This document shows, in pieces, positions 1 through 7,092 of a DNA stretch of 12,281 bases (position 1 is the stretch's first letter; every line of letters starts with the position of its first letter). The notes beneath the pieces are model-generated. The model was given only the letters and a program-made list of their open reading frames with translations, did no database searches and was not told the DNA's origin. The stretch spans positions 1-12,281 of the forward strand of contig JAKEHF010000068.1 of the NCBI GenBank assembly GCA_022615295.1, in the 5' to 3' direction. Position numbers and translations under genes: made by a program. The stretch comes from Actinomycetota bacterium (GTDB lineage Bacteria > Actinomycetota > Acidimicrobiia > Spongiisociales > ZC4RG35).

Positions 1-294
1 GGCCGCTACATGGAGTATGGGAGACGACACCGGACCGTCCCCCCATGGCTCCGCCGGGCCCTCCACCACAAATACCACGGGGTGTGCGCCGTCGACGGCT
101 GTAACAGCCGACACCGGCTCCAGGTCCACCACATCTTCCCCTGGAGCCAGGGAGGCCGCACCGACCAAGACAATCTGGTCTTGCTCTGCTGGTACCACCA
201 CCATGTCGCCATCCACGCCCAAGGTCTCCAGCTCTACACCACCCCTCAGGGCCGGATCAGACTCAAAACACCCGAGACGGCACGAGGGCCCTAG
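1..294 (+). CDS. HNH endonuclease, C-terminal part (5' end outside window)
   Basis: The frame is open from base 1 and stops at a TAG at 292-294, so 97 residues are visible and the start lies upstream. Numbering from the internal Met at base 10, the HNH/zinc-finger core is clear: C26 and C31 (CAVDGC), the HH pair at 40-41, N55 in DQDNLVLLC, C60 and H63-H65. The sequence before it (GRRHRTVPPWLRRAL) is the usual lead-in to the HNH domain of the large DUF222/HNH family, which is abundant and multi-copy in Actinomycetota. Members are predicted metal-dependent DNA nucleases, but the biological role of most is unknown. The gene converges on the reductase gene at 448-1680. The 153 bases between them show no RNA gene or convincing terminator. 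Nothing links it functionally to the respiratory genes. Confidence 0.82.
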   Translation, partial: GRYMEYGRRHRTVPPWLRRALHHKYHGVCAVDGCNSRHRLQVHHIFPWSQGGRTDQDNLVLLCWYHHHVAIHAQGLQLYTTPQGRIRLKTPETARGP

Positions 295-447
295 AGGCAG
301 AATCCCCCAGCCCCCGAACGAAGCCGTCTATCTCGTCACACAACCGACCCAACCTGGTTCGAGCATGGGTTGATGCCACACGCCGTCCAGAATCACCACG
401 CGTCAACCCCTGCCGCCGCCGTCTTCTCCCACTCACGACCAACCCCG

Positions 448-1680
448 CTAGGTGGTGGGGAGGGTGCGCACCACCGCGGCGAGGGCGTCGTAGGTCCGCT
501 CCCCCATGTGTTTGTCGTCCTCGTCGAGGAGGTTGGCCATTACCTTGAGTGTCCACTCCATCAGCGGACGGTTGCGCAAACCGGTGTGGGCCAGGGTGCG
601 CATCACAGGGGGGTTGCCGATGAGCTTGACGAAGATCCGGGCCATCTTGTAGTAGAGCCCGAACTCGTCGGAAAGGATCTGGGGATAGCGTCGGAGGAGA
701 CCGAGGTCGTCATCCCGCACCGCCTCACCGACGACCGCGGCGGCGATGCGGCCGGTCTCGTAGGCGTAGGAGATTCCTTCTCCGTTCCAAGGGTTGATGG
801 CGCCGGCGGCGTCGCCAACGGTGAGCCAGTTAGCGCCCACCAGCGGTCCACGTGAGAAGGACATCGTGAGCTTCCCACCGACCGGCTTGCCGAGGAGGAA
901 TTCCTCGGACATGCCCCAGTAGGCGGGGGCGATGGCGGCGTAGTCGTTCATCATGCTGGTGGTGTTGACGTCCTTCCACCGCTTGAAGGTGGAGAGAAGG
1001 CCGACACCGACGTTGATCGTGCCGTCGCCAAGCGGGAACACCCATCCGTACCCGGGCATGGTCGCCCCGGTTCGGTCCCTCAGATCGAGCTGGCTTTCCA
1101 GGTAGCGATCACCCGAGCGCGGCGAGGTGTAGTAACCGCGGGCCGCCATGCCCATCGGGTAGTCGCGCCGACGGGCCGTGCCCAGCTCACGGCCGAAGCG
1201 GTTCATCGAGCCGTCGGCGATGATGGTGACCTTGGGCGTCCTCCGTGTCGTCTCCCCCTCGTGTTGCAGGTCGACTGCGGCGAGCCGCCCCTCCTCGACG
1301 ACGGGCGTGGCCGTCGTCTTCTCCAGGACCGTCACCCCTTCCTTCTCGGCGAGACGGGCCAGCTGCATGTCGAGATCGCGGCGTCGGATCACACCACCCC
1401 AGTTGGGGAATCTGGTGTGCTCGGGCCACGGCATCTCGATCATCAGATCGTCGCCGGCATACGCGCGCAGACCGTCAATGTGATGGAACTCGGGCACGGT
1501 GAAGTCAAAACCCATGTCCATGAGTTGAAGGATCGCCCGCGGGGTGAGCCCGTCCCCGCAGGTCTTGTCCCGGGGATACTCCTTGGCTTCGACGACGGTG
1601 ACCGGGTGACCCTCCCGGGCAAGCCAGAGGGAAGCGGCCGCACCGGCCGGGCCGCCACCCACGACAAGGACCTCGCTCAT
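448..1680 (-). CDS. Geranylgeranyl reductase family FAD-dependent oxidoreductase (MenJ-like menaquinone reductase)
   Basis: 410 residues, complete. The N-terminus is a Rossmann FAD-binding motif (VVGGGPAGAAAS, residues 6-17). It is followed by the family signature CGDGLTPRA (41-49), a central GWVFP...INVG segment in the substrate-binding half, and a second FAD motif, GDAAGAINPWNGEG. This architecture and length match the geranylgeranyl reductase/COG0644 group, which saturates isoprenoid chains. In actinobacteria the best-known member, MenJ, reduces one isoprene double bond of the menaquinone tail at the membrane. Next to a menaquinol-type bc complex and rex, a menaquinone role is the most economical reading, but archaeal-type lipid or chlorophyll-type reductases share the family, so the substrate is inferred. 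The ATG at 1680 places the FAD motif at the very N-terminus. No Shine-Dalgarno is visible, and a -10-like TACCCT nine bases upstream suggests a leaderless or nearly leaderless mRNA. Confidence 0.85.
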   Translation of the reverse strand: MSEVLVVGGGPAGAAASLWLAREGHPVTVVEAKEYPRDKTCGDGLTPRAILQLMDMGFDFTVPEFHHIDGLRAYAGDDLMIEMPWPEHTRFPNWGGVIRRRDLDMQLARLAEKEGVTVLEKTTATPVVEEGRLAAVDLQHEGETTRRTPKVTIIADGSMNRFGRELGTARRRDYPMGMAARGYYTSPRSGDRYLESQLDLRDRTGATMPGYGWVFPLGDGTINVGVGLLSTFKRWKDVNTTSMMNDYAAIAPAYWGMSEEFLLGKPVGGKLTMSFSRGPLVGANWLTVGDAAGAINPWNGEGISYAYETGRIAAAVVGEAVRDDDLGLLRRYPQILSDEFGLYYKMARIFVKLIGNPPVMRTLAHTGLRNRPLMEWTLKVMANLLDEDDKHMGERTYDALAAVVRTLPTT

Positions 1681-1689
1681 GTACCGGCG

Positions 1690-1739
1690 AGGGTAGGAGC
1701 TGGGGCCCGGAATTCGTCAACCCGGACCGAAGCTAAGGT
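1690..1739. promoter_or_regulatory. Divergent promoter region between the MenJ-like gene and rex
   Basis: The 67-base gap serves two divergent genes. On the minus strand, TTGACG (complement of 1715-1720) and TACCCT (complement of 1690-1695) are separated by 19 bases, with the reductase ATG nine bases beyond the -10. On the plus strand, TAAGGT (1734-1739) fits the actinobacterial TAnnnT -10, and the rex ATG begins nine bases after its last base, with no clear -35. Neither start has a Shine-Dalgarno, so both messages may be leaderless. I searched the gap for the inverted repeat expected of a Rex operator (TGTGAA...TTCACA type) and did not see one. These are motif matches by eye. Confidence 0.45.
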
Positions 1740-1747
1740 CGCCGCGA

Positions 1748-2350
1748 ATGAGCGGGCTCTCCACCGCCACCGTCACCCGCCTCCCCCGATACCTCCGATT
1801 GCTCGAAGAGATGCCACGGGAGACGGTCAGTTCGGAGGAGCTCGCCGGCGCCGCAGGAGTGACTGCGGCCAATGCCCGACGCGACCTCGCCGCCCTCGGC
1901 TTCCAAGGCATCAGGGGGGTCGGTTACCTCACCACCGAGCTCCGTGACCGGATACGCAAGGAGCTGGGGATCGAGACGAGACGGAGGGTGGGGATCGTGG
2001 GCGCCGGAAACCTCGGCACTGCGCTGGCCCGTTACACCGGTCTGTCCAAGAGGGGCTTCGATGTCGCCGTCATCTACGACGTCCATCCGGGTCGTGTCGG
2101 CCAGCGGATCGGGGACCTGACCATAAGGCATCTCGACGACATGACTGCGGACCTCGAGAAGGGGGTGTTCGACATGGCGATCCTCGCGGTCCCGGCCGGC
2201 TCCGCCCAGAAGGTCGCCGACGCCCTGGTGGAGGCGGGTGTGGCGTCGATACTCAACTTCGCACCGACGCGGGTGAGCGTCCCCAAGAGCGTGGCGATGC
2301 GGCAGGTCGACCTCTCCAACGAGCTGCAGATCCTCAGCTACTACGGCTGA
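1748..2350 (+). CDS. rex: Redox-sensing transcriptional repressor Rex
   Basis: 200 residues, complete and near the short end of the family. Residues about 8-60 form the winged-helix DNA-binding domain. The conserved recognition segment AANARRDLAALG...GIRGVGY (40-60) corresponds to AANLRKDFSYLG...RGVGY in well-known Rex proteins. A Rossmann NAD(H)-binding domain follows with GAGNLG (85-90) and an aspartate ending the second strand (YDVHPGR, about 110-116). The C-terminus, DLSNELQILSYYG, matches the segment that packs the domain-swapped dimer. Rex represses respiratory and fermentative genes and releases DNA when NADH is high, so its position between the menaquinone reductase and the bc operon suggests control of electron-transport genes. 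Its stop lies four bases from the stop of the convergent last gene of the bc operon. The target site is not evident here. Confidence 0.93.
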   Translation: MSGLSTATVTRLPRYLRLLEEMPRETVSSEELAGAAGVTAANARRDLAALGFQGIRGVGYLTTELRDRIRKELGIETRRRVGIVGAGNLGTALARYTGLSKRGFDVAVIYDVHPGRVGQRIGDLTIRHLDDMTADLEKGVFDMAILAVPAGSAQKVADALVEAGVASILNFAPTRVSVPKSVAMRQVDLSNELQILSYYG

Positions 2351-2354
2351 GCCT

Positions 2355-2717
2355 TCAGTAGTCGGCGCCCTCTTGGGTCTGTTCGTGCTGATGGAGTGCG
2401 GTGAGGAACACCAGGAACAGGACCAGAGATACCAGCAGATAGGTGATGGGGATGACCCGTATCTCGAAGGCGTTGAGACCTTCGATGTTCTCCGGCTTCG
2501 GTCCCCGCGGGGCGTAGACCACGAAAAGGAGCGAGGTGATCGACAGCCACCCGAAGACGGCGGCTCCAGTGACGAGAAAGCCGAGCTTCTTGCCGAGATT
2601 GGTGTAGGTGAGGAGATACATCGACCCGTAGAACAGGGCCACCGCAGCCAGTGTGAGGATGATCCCGGTGACGAAGAGGTTCGCCGAGAGCAACGACCGG
2701 AAGAGCTCACGGAACAT
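2355..2717 (-). CDS. Small three-helix membrane protein ending the bc operon
   Basis: 120 residues starting at the ATG at 2715-2717, two bases after the stop of the dihaem cytochrome c. The frame is open further upstream inside that gene, but the start chosen gives the tight spacing typical of this operon and a sensible N-terminus (MFRELFRSLL). Three hydrophobic segments are visible at about 16-36, 45-67 and 87-107. The loop between helices 2 and 3 holds YAPRGPKPENIEGLNAFEIR, and the tail is polar (HQHEQTQEGADY). There are no CxxCH, iron-sulfur or paired-histidine motifs. I do not recognise the family. As the last member of a cotranscribed respiratory set, it is plausibly an accessory or assembly subunit of the bc complex, comparable in size to the small subunits of actinobacterial supercomplexes. 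That role is inferred from position only. Confidence 0.75.
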   Translation of the reverse strand: MFRELFRSLLSANLFVTGIILTLAAVALFYGSMYLLTYTNLGKKLGFLVTGAAVFGWLSITSLLFVVYAPRGPKPENIEGLNAFEIRVIPITYLLVSLVLFLVFLTALHQHEQTQEGADY

Positions 2718-2719
2718 CT

Positions 2720-4411
2720 CTACTCGATCCCGTCCAGGACGCCGGATCGTAGATAACGGGCGAGGAGCTCGATGTCCTCCTCGGCGAGGAGGGCTCCGAA
2801 CGCCGGCATCCGCCCCGATCCGAACCCGTTGAGACCGTAGGGGCGTTGTGCCATCGAGCCGTTCACGAGGAAGTCGACGAGGAGATCGACTTCTTCCTCG
2901 TCCTCCGGAGCCTCGCCAAACTGGACCAGCGGGCGGCCGTCCCACAAGGCCGGTGCGAAGCCCCCAGAGCCCGCTTCCTGCGTGTAGGGGATCCCGGCAC
3001 TGAACCCGGCGGTGTGACAACGGGCGCAGTTGGTCTGGAAGAGACCCACGGCCCTGGCCGCGTCCTCTTCGGTGGCTCCCATGGCCTCGGCGACACCGGC
3101 GATGTCGATGACCCAGGTCCGGCTGCGTTGGGCGTTGAGGAGGAACTCGAGCCCGGCCTCCTCCGCCGGTCGTATGCGGCCCTCGTTGTCGACCAGCACC
3201 CGTTTGCTCAGGGCGGCCGACTCGATGGCTCCGACCACGGTGGTGGCGGTCGTCAAGTCGGGCTGGCCGCCCGCCGACGCCGGATTGGCGGGGTCGAGGG
3301 CAACCTGGACCAGGCCCGAGGGGACCGTGGCCCCGGCAGCCTCGGTGATCTGGGCGTTGATCTGGGCCTCGGCGGCATCGGAGATCCCGTCCTCGTCGGT
3401 GTCGTCGCCCTCGTCGGCCTCGAGGATGGCTTCGATGGCCCCGATGTAGTTGACGAGGATGGGATCTCTATCGAGGGCGCCACGCAGCTCCTCGAGAACT
3501 CCCTCGAGCACCTCGGCGTCGGGTGCCGCCGGATCGAGCACGATCGGTTCGACGGCCCGGAAGTAACCGAGAATCTCCACCGACATCTCGGAGAGACGGG
3601 TCTCGGTCACGTCGGAGAGCCTGTCGGCGTCGGTGTCACGCCCCTCGGCCGCGGTCTCGAGGAGGTCGGACGCCTCCTCGGCGAGCGGGGCGAGGAATTC
3701 GGAGTCGGCCGGAGCCTGGTCGATCTCGGCAACCAGCTGGTCCTGACGGACGATGGCGGCGGCGACGGCGGCGTCGGCGCCCTCGAGACGGGCCAGCTCG
3801 AAACGGATCCTGTTCGGCATCTCGTTGACGATGACCTGCTGGGGTCGTTGGATCGTCTTCAGGTAGTTGACGACATCGTTGACCTGATGCTCGTTCATGG
3901 GGCCGCCGCCGGCGAGACCCCATGCCGGCATCGGGGTGTTCCCCCGCCCGAAGGTGATCCAGAAGTTGACCTCATCCTCGTCGTAGCGGAGGAAGACGTC
4001 GTCGAGCGACGGGGCAGCCCAAGTTACGGTCACCCCGGATCGCTTCTCGACGTAGCTGGCGGATCCTCCGGAGCCGAGCGGCCCGTGACAGTTGAAACAG
4101 GCGAACTCCGCGACGATGTGCTCGCCTCTCTCGACCGATGCCTCGTCGAACTCCTCGACGAATCCCTCCTGACGGGCAGGCTCAGCCAGGAAGTAGAGGG
4201 GTAGGGAGACGGCGAGGAATGCCGAGAAGGCGATGGCCGCCTTCTGGCCCCTCTCGAGACGACGTGTCTCCAGCTGCTGGTCGTCTATCCCCGGCCGGAG
4301 GTTGTGCGGGATCTCCTCACCGCTGCGGTTGCGGAAGGCGCTGACCATCATGATGCCGAGCCAGACAATTCCGGCGACGAGCGCCAGGACGGTGATCACC
4401 TCGGCTGTCAC
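2720..4411 (-). CDS. Membrane-anchored dihaem cytochrome c of the bc complex, with calcium-repeat insert
   Basis: 563 residues from a GTG start (4409-4411), three bases after the Rieske stop; this start keeps the first membrane helix whole. Two N-terminal hydrophobic segments (about 5-25 and 57-77) anchor the protein. The first cytochrome c domain has CFNCH (105-109) with M161 in GNTPMPAWG as likely distal ligand. The second has CARCH (462-466) with M535 in GRMPAFG. Between them lie about 250 acidic residues with two calcium-binding-type repeats, DTDADRLSDVTE (259-270) and DTDEDGISDAAE (337-348), resembling thrombospondin type-3/EF-hand-like loops. In actinobacterial bc complexes a dihaem cytochrome c (QcrC) passes electrons from the Rieske centre to the oxidase, and this protein fills that place in the operon. 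It differs from canonical QcrC, which has a C-terminal helix and adjacent haem domains, so equivalence is functional inference. Confidence 0.88.
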   Translation of the reverse strand: MTAEVITVLALVAGIVWLGIMMVSAFRNRSGEEIPHNLRPGIDDQQLETRRLERGQKAAIAFSAFLAVSLPLYFLAEPARQEGFVEEFDEASVERGEHIVAEFACFNCHGPLGSGGSASYVEKRSGVTVTWAAPSLDDVFLRYDEDEVNFWITFGRGNTPMPAWGLAGGGPMNEHQVNDVVNYLKTIQRPQQVIVNEMPNRIRFELARLEGADAAVAAAIVRQDQLVAEIDQAPADSEFLAPLAEEASDLLETAAEGRDTDADRLSDVTETRLSEMSVEILGYFRAVEPIVLDPAAPDAEVLEGVLEELRGALDRDPILVNYIGAIEAILEADEGDDTDEDGISDAAEAQINAQITEAAGATVPSGLVQVALDPANPASAGGQPDLTTATTVVGAIESAALSKRVLVDNEGRIRPAEEAGLEFLLNAQRSRTWVIDIAGVAEAMGATEEDAARAVGLFQTNCARCHTAGFSAGIPYTQEAGSGGFAPALWDGRPLVQFGEAPEDEEEVDLLVDFLVNGSMAQRPYGLNGFGSGRMPAFGALLAEEDIELLARYLRSGVLDGIE

Positions 4412-4414
4412 GCC

Positions 4415-5290
4415 TCAGGCCCCCGTTTCCGGGGCGGCCGCCACCGCACCGATGCAGCTCGGGCCCTGGGGATAGGGGACCGACAAGGCAGTGGCCCGGG
4501 AAGTCTCGATGATCGAGCCCGTCTTGATGATGAACCGGCTGTCGACCACCTCGACCACGAAGCGGTCGAGGTTCCTCGGGGCCGGGCCACCGAAGTACTC
4601 ACCTATGGAGTTGTACTTGGAGCCGTGACAGGGACACTCGAAGCCGACGGCGGTGGCACACCAGGGCACCCGGCACCCGAGATGGACACAACGCTGGAAC
4701 AACGCCATCAGACCCCCGGCGACCACCGGGAAACCCGCGAACTGATCCGAGACCGACGGTGGAGCGGGCACCACGTAGGCCCGGGCCTCGGGGACGAACA
4801 CCGGGACCACCGAGCCATTGGGCGTCACCACCTGGGTGAGCAGGTCGCTCACCGGACCGGCGTCGACATCCGAGCCGAAGCCACCGGTCAGCTTGGGCCA
4901 GAACATGGCCAGCGAGCTGACGGTCATCAGCCCGAGAAAGGAGAAGAAGGTGGCCGATATGGCCCGGTTGAAGAACTGCCGACGGGTGACTCCGGCCTCC
5001 TCCGGCGATACCTCGATCACCCGCTGCGCCTCGAGGACCCGCACCGCCACCGGCGCCGGCTCCTCCACCACTTCGGGCTCGACGACCTCGTCCTCCTCGA
5101 CCACAACGGGAGCCTCGATGCGCACACCGACCATGGAACGATCGGCCCTTCTGGTCTCCGCCGACAAACCGGCCAGCGGGTCGGCGGGTCGTGACGCCTG
5201 ACTGCGACGGTAGGCGATGGTGAACGCGCCGATCGCCCCGAGGATCGCGAACACCGCCACCCCGACCAAGACCATGTTGGTGAAGGTCAT
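4415..5290 (-). CDS. qcrA: Rieske [2Fe-2S] protein of the cytochrome bc complex
   Basis: 291 residues from the ATG at 5288-5290, chosen because it overlaps the upstream stop as ATGA (5287-5290), a translational-coupling arrangement. A longer frame exists upstream but adds only shadow sequence. Residues 4-26 form a first membrane helix. An acidic, Pro/Val-rich stretch follows, then a Tat-type motif (VTRRQFFNRA, 101-110) before a second helix (about 111-130), as expected for a Rieske protein exported folded. The cluster boxes are CVHLGC (201-206) and CPCHGS (219-224). The [2Fe-2S] ligands are C201, H203, C219 and H222, and C206-C221 form the stabilising disulfide. The protein accepts an electron from menaquinol at the Qo site on the outer membrane face and passes it to cytochrome c. 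The extra N-terminal helix is typical of actinobacterial QcrA. Confidence 0.93.
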   Translation of the reverse strand: MTFTNMVLVGVAVFAILGAIGAFTIAYRRSQASRPADPLAGLSAETRRADRSMVGVRIEAPVVVEEDEVVEPEVVEEPAPVAVRVLEAQRVIEVSPEEAGVTRRQFFNRAISATFFSFLGLMTVSSLAMFWPKLTGGFGSDVDAGPVSDLLTQVVTPNGSVVPVFVPEARAYVVPAPPSVSDQFAGFPVVAGGLMALFQRCVHLGCRVPWCATAVGFECPCHGSKYNSIGEYFGGPAPRNLDRFVVEVVDSRFIIKTGSIIETSRATALSVPYPQGPSCIGAVAAAPETGA

Positions 5291-6300
5291 TCGAAATGCA
5301 CCCAGTCGAGGAGGTCGTCGAAGAAGATCCCGTCCCGCCACGGGTAGGACCAGTTGAAGCCACGACCTCTGAAGAGGACCCCGAACATGGTGAGCGTGGC
5401 CGATCCGGCGATGAAGATCGAGTAGAGCATGACGGCGAACTTGCGGTCCGACGGCCGGGTCGACGGGTTCTTGTCGATGAATGGGATGAGCATGAAGCCG
5501 ATCAACCCGGTGAAGGTGGGCACCATCACCCCGGCGATCTGGGGGTCGAAGTAGCTCAGCAGCTCCTGGAGCCCGAGGAAGTACCAGGGTGCCTTGGAGG
5601 GGTTGGGGGTGAGGTTGACGTTGGCCGGGTCGAGCAGGGGGGAGTGGATCACCACCGCCATGACCACCAGCAATCCCGTTATGGCGAGGAGGGCCGAGAA
5701 CTCCATGAGCATGAGATGGGGCCAGGTGTTGACCTTGTCCGTGGGGTCGGGTTTGACGGTCTGGATCGCCCGTGCCTTGACCACGGTGAGCAGGCGCTGG
5801 GTGCGGACCCCCTCGGGGAGACCGGTGGGTGGCACGACCGGTCTCGGAGTGACCATGGCCGCCAAACGGCCCGAGCCGTTCCCCGAGCCGTCATCTGACG
5901 GTCTCTCCTCGACCAAGGTCGCGACCTCGGCCGGGCCGGTCTCCGCCTCCGCAGCAACCGGCTCGACCTCGGAAGATGCCTCGGCCGGTGGCACCGGCTC
6001 TTCGTCGTATTCGGCGACCTTCGGCTCCTCTGCCGCGACCTCCGGTTCCGCGCCCTGGGAAATCTCGACCTCGGCCTCCGGCTGAGAACGCGGGGGCACT
6101 TCGGACATGGCGGGCTCCGGCTCCGCCTCGGCGGCGGCCTCCGCGTCGGTGACGGGACGCTCCATCGGCTCGGCGCGAGGCACCTCGACGGGGGGGCCCT
6201 CCCCGGTCATCTCGGCCAGCACTGCCTCGACGGGCACGCCCAGGGCGCGAGCTTTTGCCTCTGCGGATCTTCTCAGGAGGTCTTCGGGTATGTCAACCAT
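5287..6300 (-). CDS. Cytochrome b C-terminal subunit (subunit IV-like) with extra N-terminal domain and acidic linker
   Basis: 337 residues, seven bases after the cytochrome b6-like stop. The ordinary part is residues about 165-337: three membrane helices (about 197-218, 255-275, 289-309) and the Qo-site segment NPSKAPWYFLGLQELL (232-247). Together with the preceding gene it makes a full cytochrome b in the split b6f style. Residues 3-34 (starting DIPEDLLRRSAEAKARALG) form a short, probably helical domain that aligns without gaps to the N-termini of both cytochromes c at 9736 and 10479. About 110 residues of Glu/Pro/Ala-rich linker follow. In b6f the N-terminus of subunit IV is cytoplasmic, so this domain should face the cytoplasm. 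Subunit IV proteins are usually about 160-180 residues, so roughly half of this protein is additional. The Qo motif reads APWY, not PEWY. Confidence 0.9.
   Translation of the reverse strand: MVDIPEDLLRRSAEAKARALGVPVEAVLAEMTGEGPPVEVPRAEPMERPVTDAEAAAEAEPEPAMSEVPPRSQPEAEVEISQGAEPEVAAEEPKVAEYDEEPVPPAEASSEVEPVAAEAETGPAEVATLVEERPSDDGSGNGSGRLAAMVTPRPVVPPTGLPEGVRTQRLLTVVKARAIQTVKPDPTDKVNTWPHLMLMEFSALLAITGLLVVMAVVIHSPLLDPANVNLTPNPSKAPWYFLGLQELLSYFDPQIAGVMVPTFTGLIGFMLIPFIDKNPSTRPSDRKFAVMLYSIFIAGSATLTMFGVLFRGRGFNWSYPWRDGIFFDDLLDWVHFE
6199..6300 (-). other. Shared N-terminal domain, copy 1 (cytochrome b C-terminal subunit)
   Basis: Codons 1-34 of the cytochrome b C-terminal subunit. Its pattern, IPEDLLRRSAEAKARALG then VPVEAVLAEMTGEG, matches the N-termini of the genes at 9736 and 10479 over 32 gapless positions, sharing P, E, L, R, several Ala, the mid-domain Gly, the Leu-Ala pair and the final Gly. 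It probably folds as two short helices. The family is not one I can name. Confidence 0.6.
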
Positions 6301-6307
6301 GGGAGTC

Positions 6308-7084
6308 TCAGAGTGGCCCGGATACGCCGCCGTCCTTGCGGACTCGCCAGAAGTGGACGGCCATGAATATCACGATCACGAACGGGAACGCCAGCACGTG
6401 AAGAACGTAGAACCGGAGCAGGGTGGCGGCGCTGACCTCCGCACCGGCGAGTAACGCGAACTTGACCTGATTGCCGAACACGGGGACGAAACCGGCCATG
6501 TTGGTGCCCACAGTCACCGCCCACAGTGCCAGCTGATCCCAGGGGAGGAGGTATCCGGAGAACGAGAGGAGGAGGGTGAGGAGGAGCAGTATCACGCCGA
6601 CCACCCAGTTGAACTCCCGGGGCGGCTTGTATGCCCCGTGATAGAAGACCCGACTCATGTGCAGGAAGACCGAGAGAACCATGAGATGTGCGCCCCAGCG
6701 GTGGATGTTGCGAACGAGGGAGCCGAAGGCGACGTCGGTGGAGAGACGTTGGATGTCGTCGTAGGCCAGCTCACCGGTGGGGGTGTAATAGAACATGAGG
6801 AAGATCCCGGTGATGGTGAGCACTATGAAGAGGAAGAAGCTGAGCCCACCGAGACAGAGGGTGTAGGACAGCTTGACACCATGTCTTTTCACCTTGACGG
6901 GGTGGAGGTGATAGAGGACGTTGTTCATCACCACGTATGAACGGTTCCTCGGGCTGTCCTGGTAGCCCTGTTTGAACGGTGAGCCCGGTCTGAGGATGGC
7001 CTCCACGACCTGTGAGCCCCAGAGCTTCTCCTGGGCCTCCTTGACCCGGTCCTTGAGTGCCGTGCGTCCGTTGCCGTTAGCCAA
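6308..7084 (-). CDS. qcrB: Cytochrome b6-like subunit (N-terminal half of cytochrome b)
   Basis: 258 residues, complete. The start is TTG (complement of 7082-7084), supported by a Shine-Dalgarno TAGGAG five bases upstream that overlaps the ferredoxin stop codon. Four membrane helices carry the two b haems. Ligand pairs are H128/H142 (NIHRW...FLHMSR, 14 apart) and H229/H244 (FYVLH...AVHFWRVRKDG, 15 apart), the spacing of cytochrome b6. C77 in LCLGG aligns with the cysteine of b6 (YCLGG) that covalently attaches the extra haem ci/cn, and the segment before the first haem helix (FMFYYTPT-like) also matches b6. The subunit forms the quinol-oxidising core with the next gene. The split into two polypeptides resembles cyanobacterial and Bacillus complexes and not the single-chain QcrB of mycobacteria. 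Confidence 0.93.
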   Translation of the reverse strand: MANGNGRTALKDRVKEAQEKLWGSQVVEAILRPGSPFKQGYQDSPRNRSYVVMNNVLYHLHPVKVKRHGVKLSYTLCLGGLSFFLFIVLTITGIFLMFYYTPTGELAYDDIQRLSTDVAFGSLVRNIHRWGAHLMVLSVFLHMSRVFYHGAYKPPREFNWVVGVILLLLTLLLSFSGYLLPWDQLALWAVTVGTNMAGFVPVFGNQVKFALLAGAEVSAATLLRFYVLHVLAFPFVIVIFMAVHFWRVRKDGGVSGPL

Positions 7085-7092
7085 GTCCGCTC

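Noticed and set aside
350..385. GGTTCGAGC resembling a tRNA T-arm near the end of the HNH gene
   Set aside because: The stem does not close (position 61 would be A), and no acceptor, D or anticodon arms can be built around it.
2846..4204. Long plus-strand open frame antisense to the dihaem cytochrome c
   Set aside because: It is a by-product of GC-rich coding sequence. The minus strand carries two haem motifs and operon spacing, while the plus-strand product is low-complexity and has no start context.
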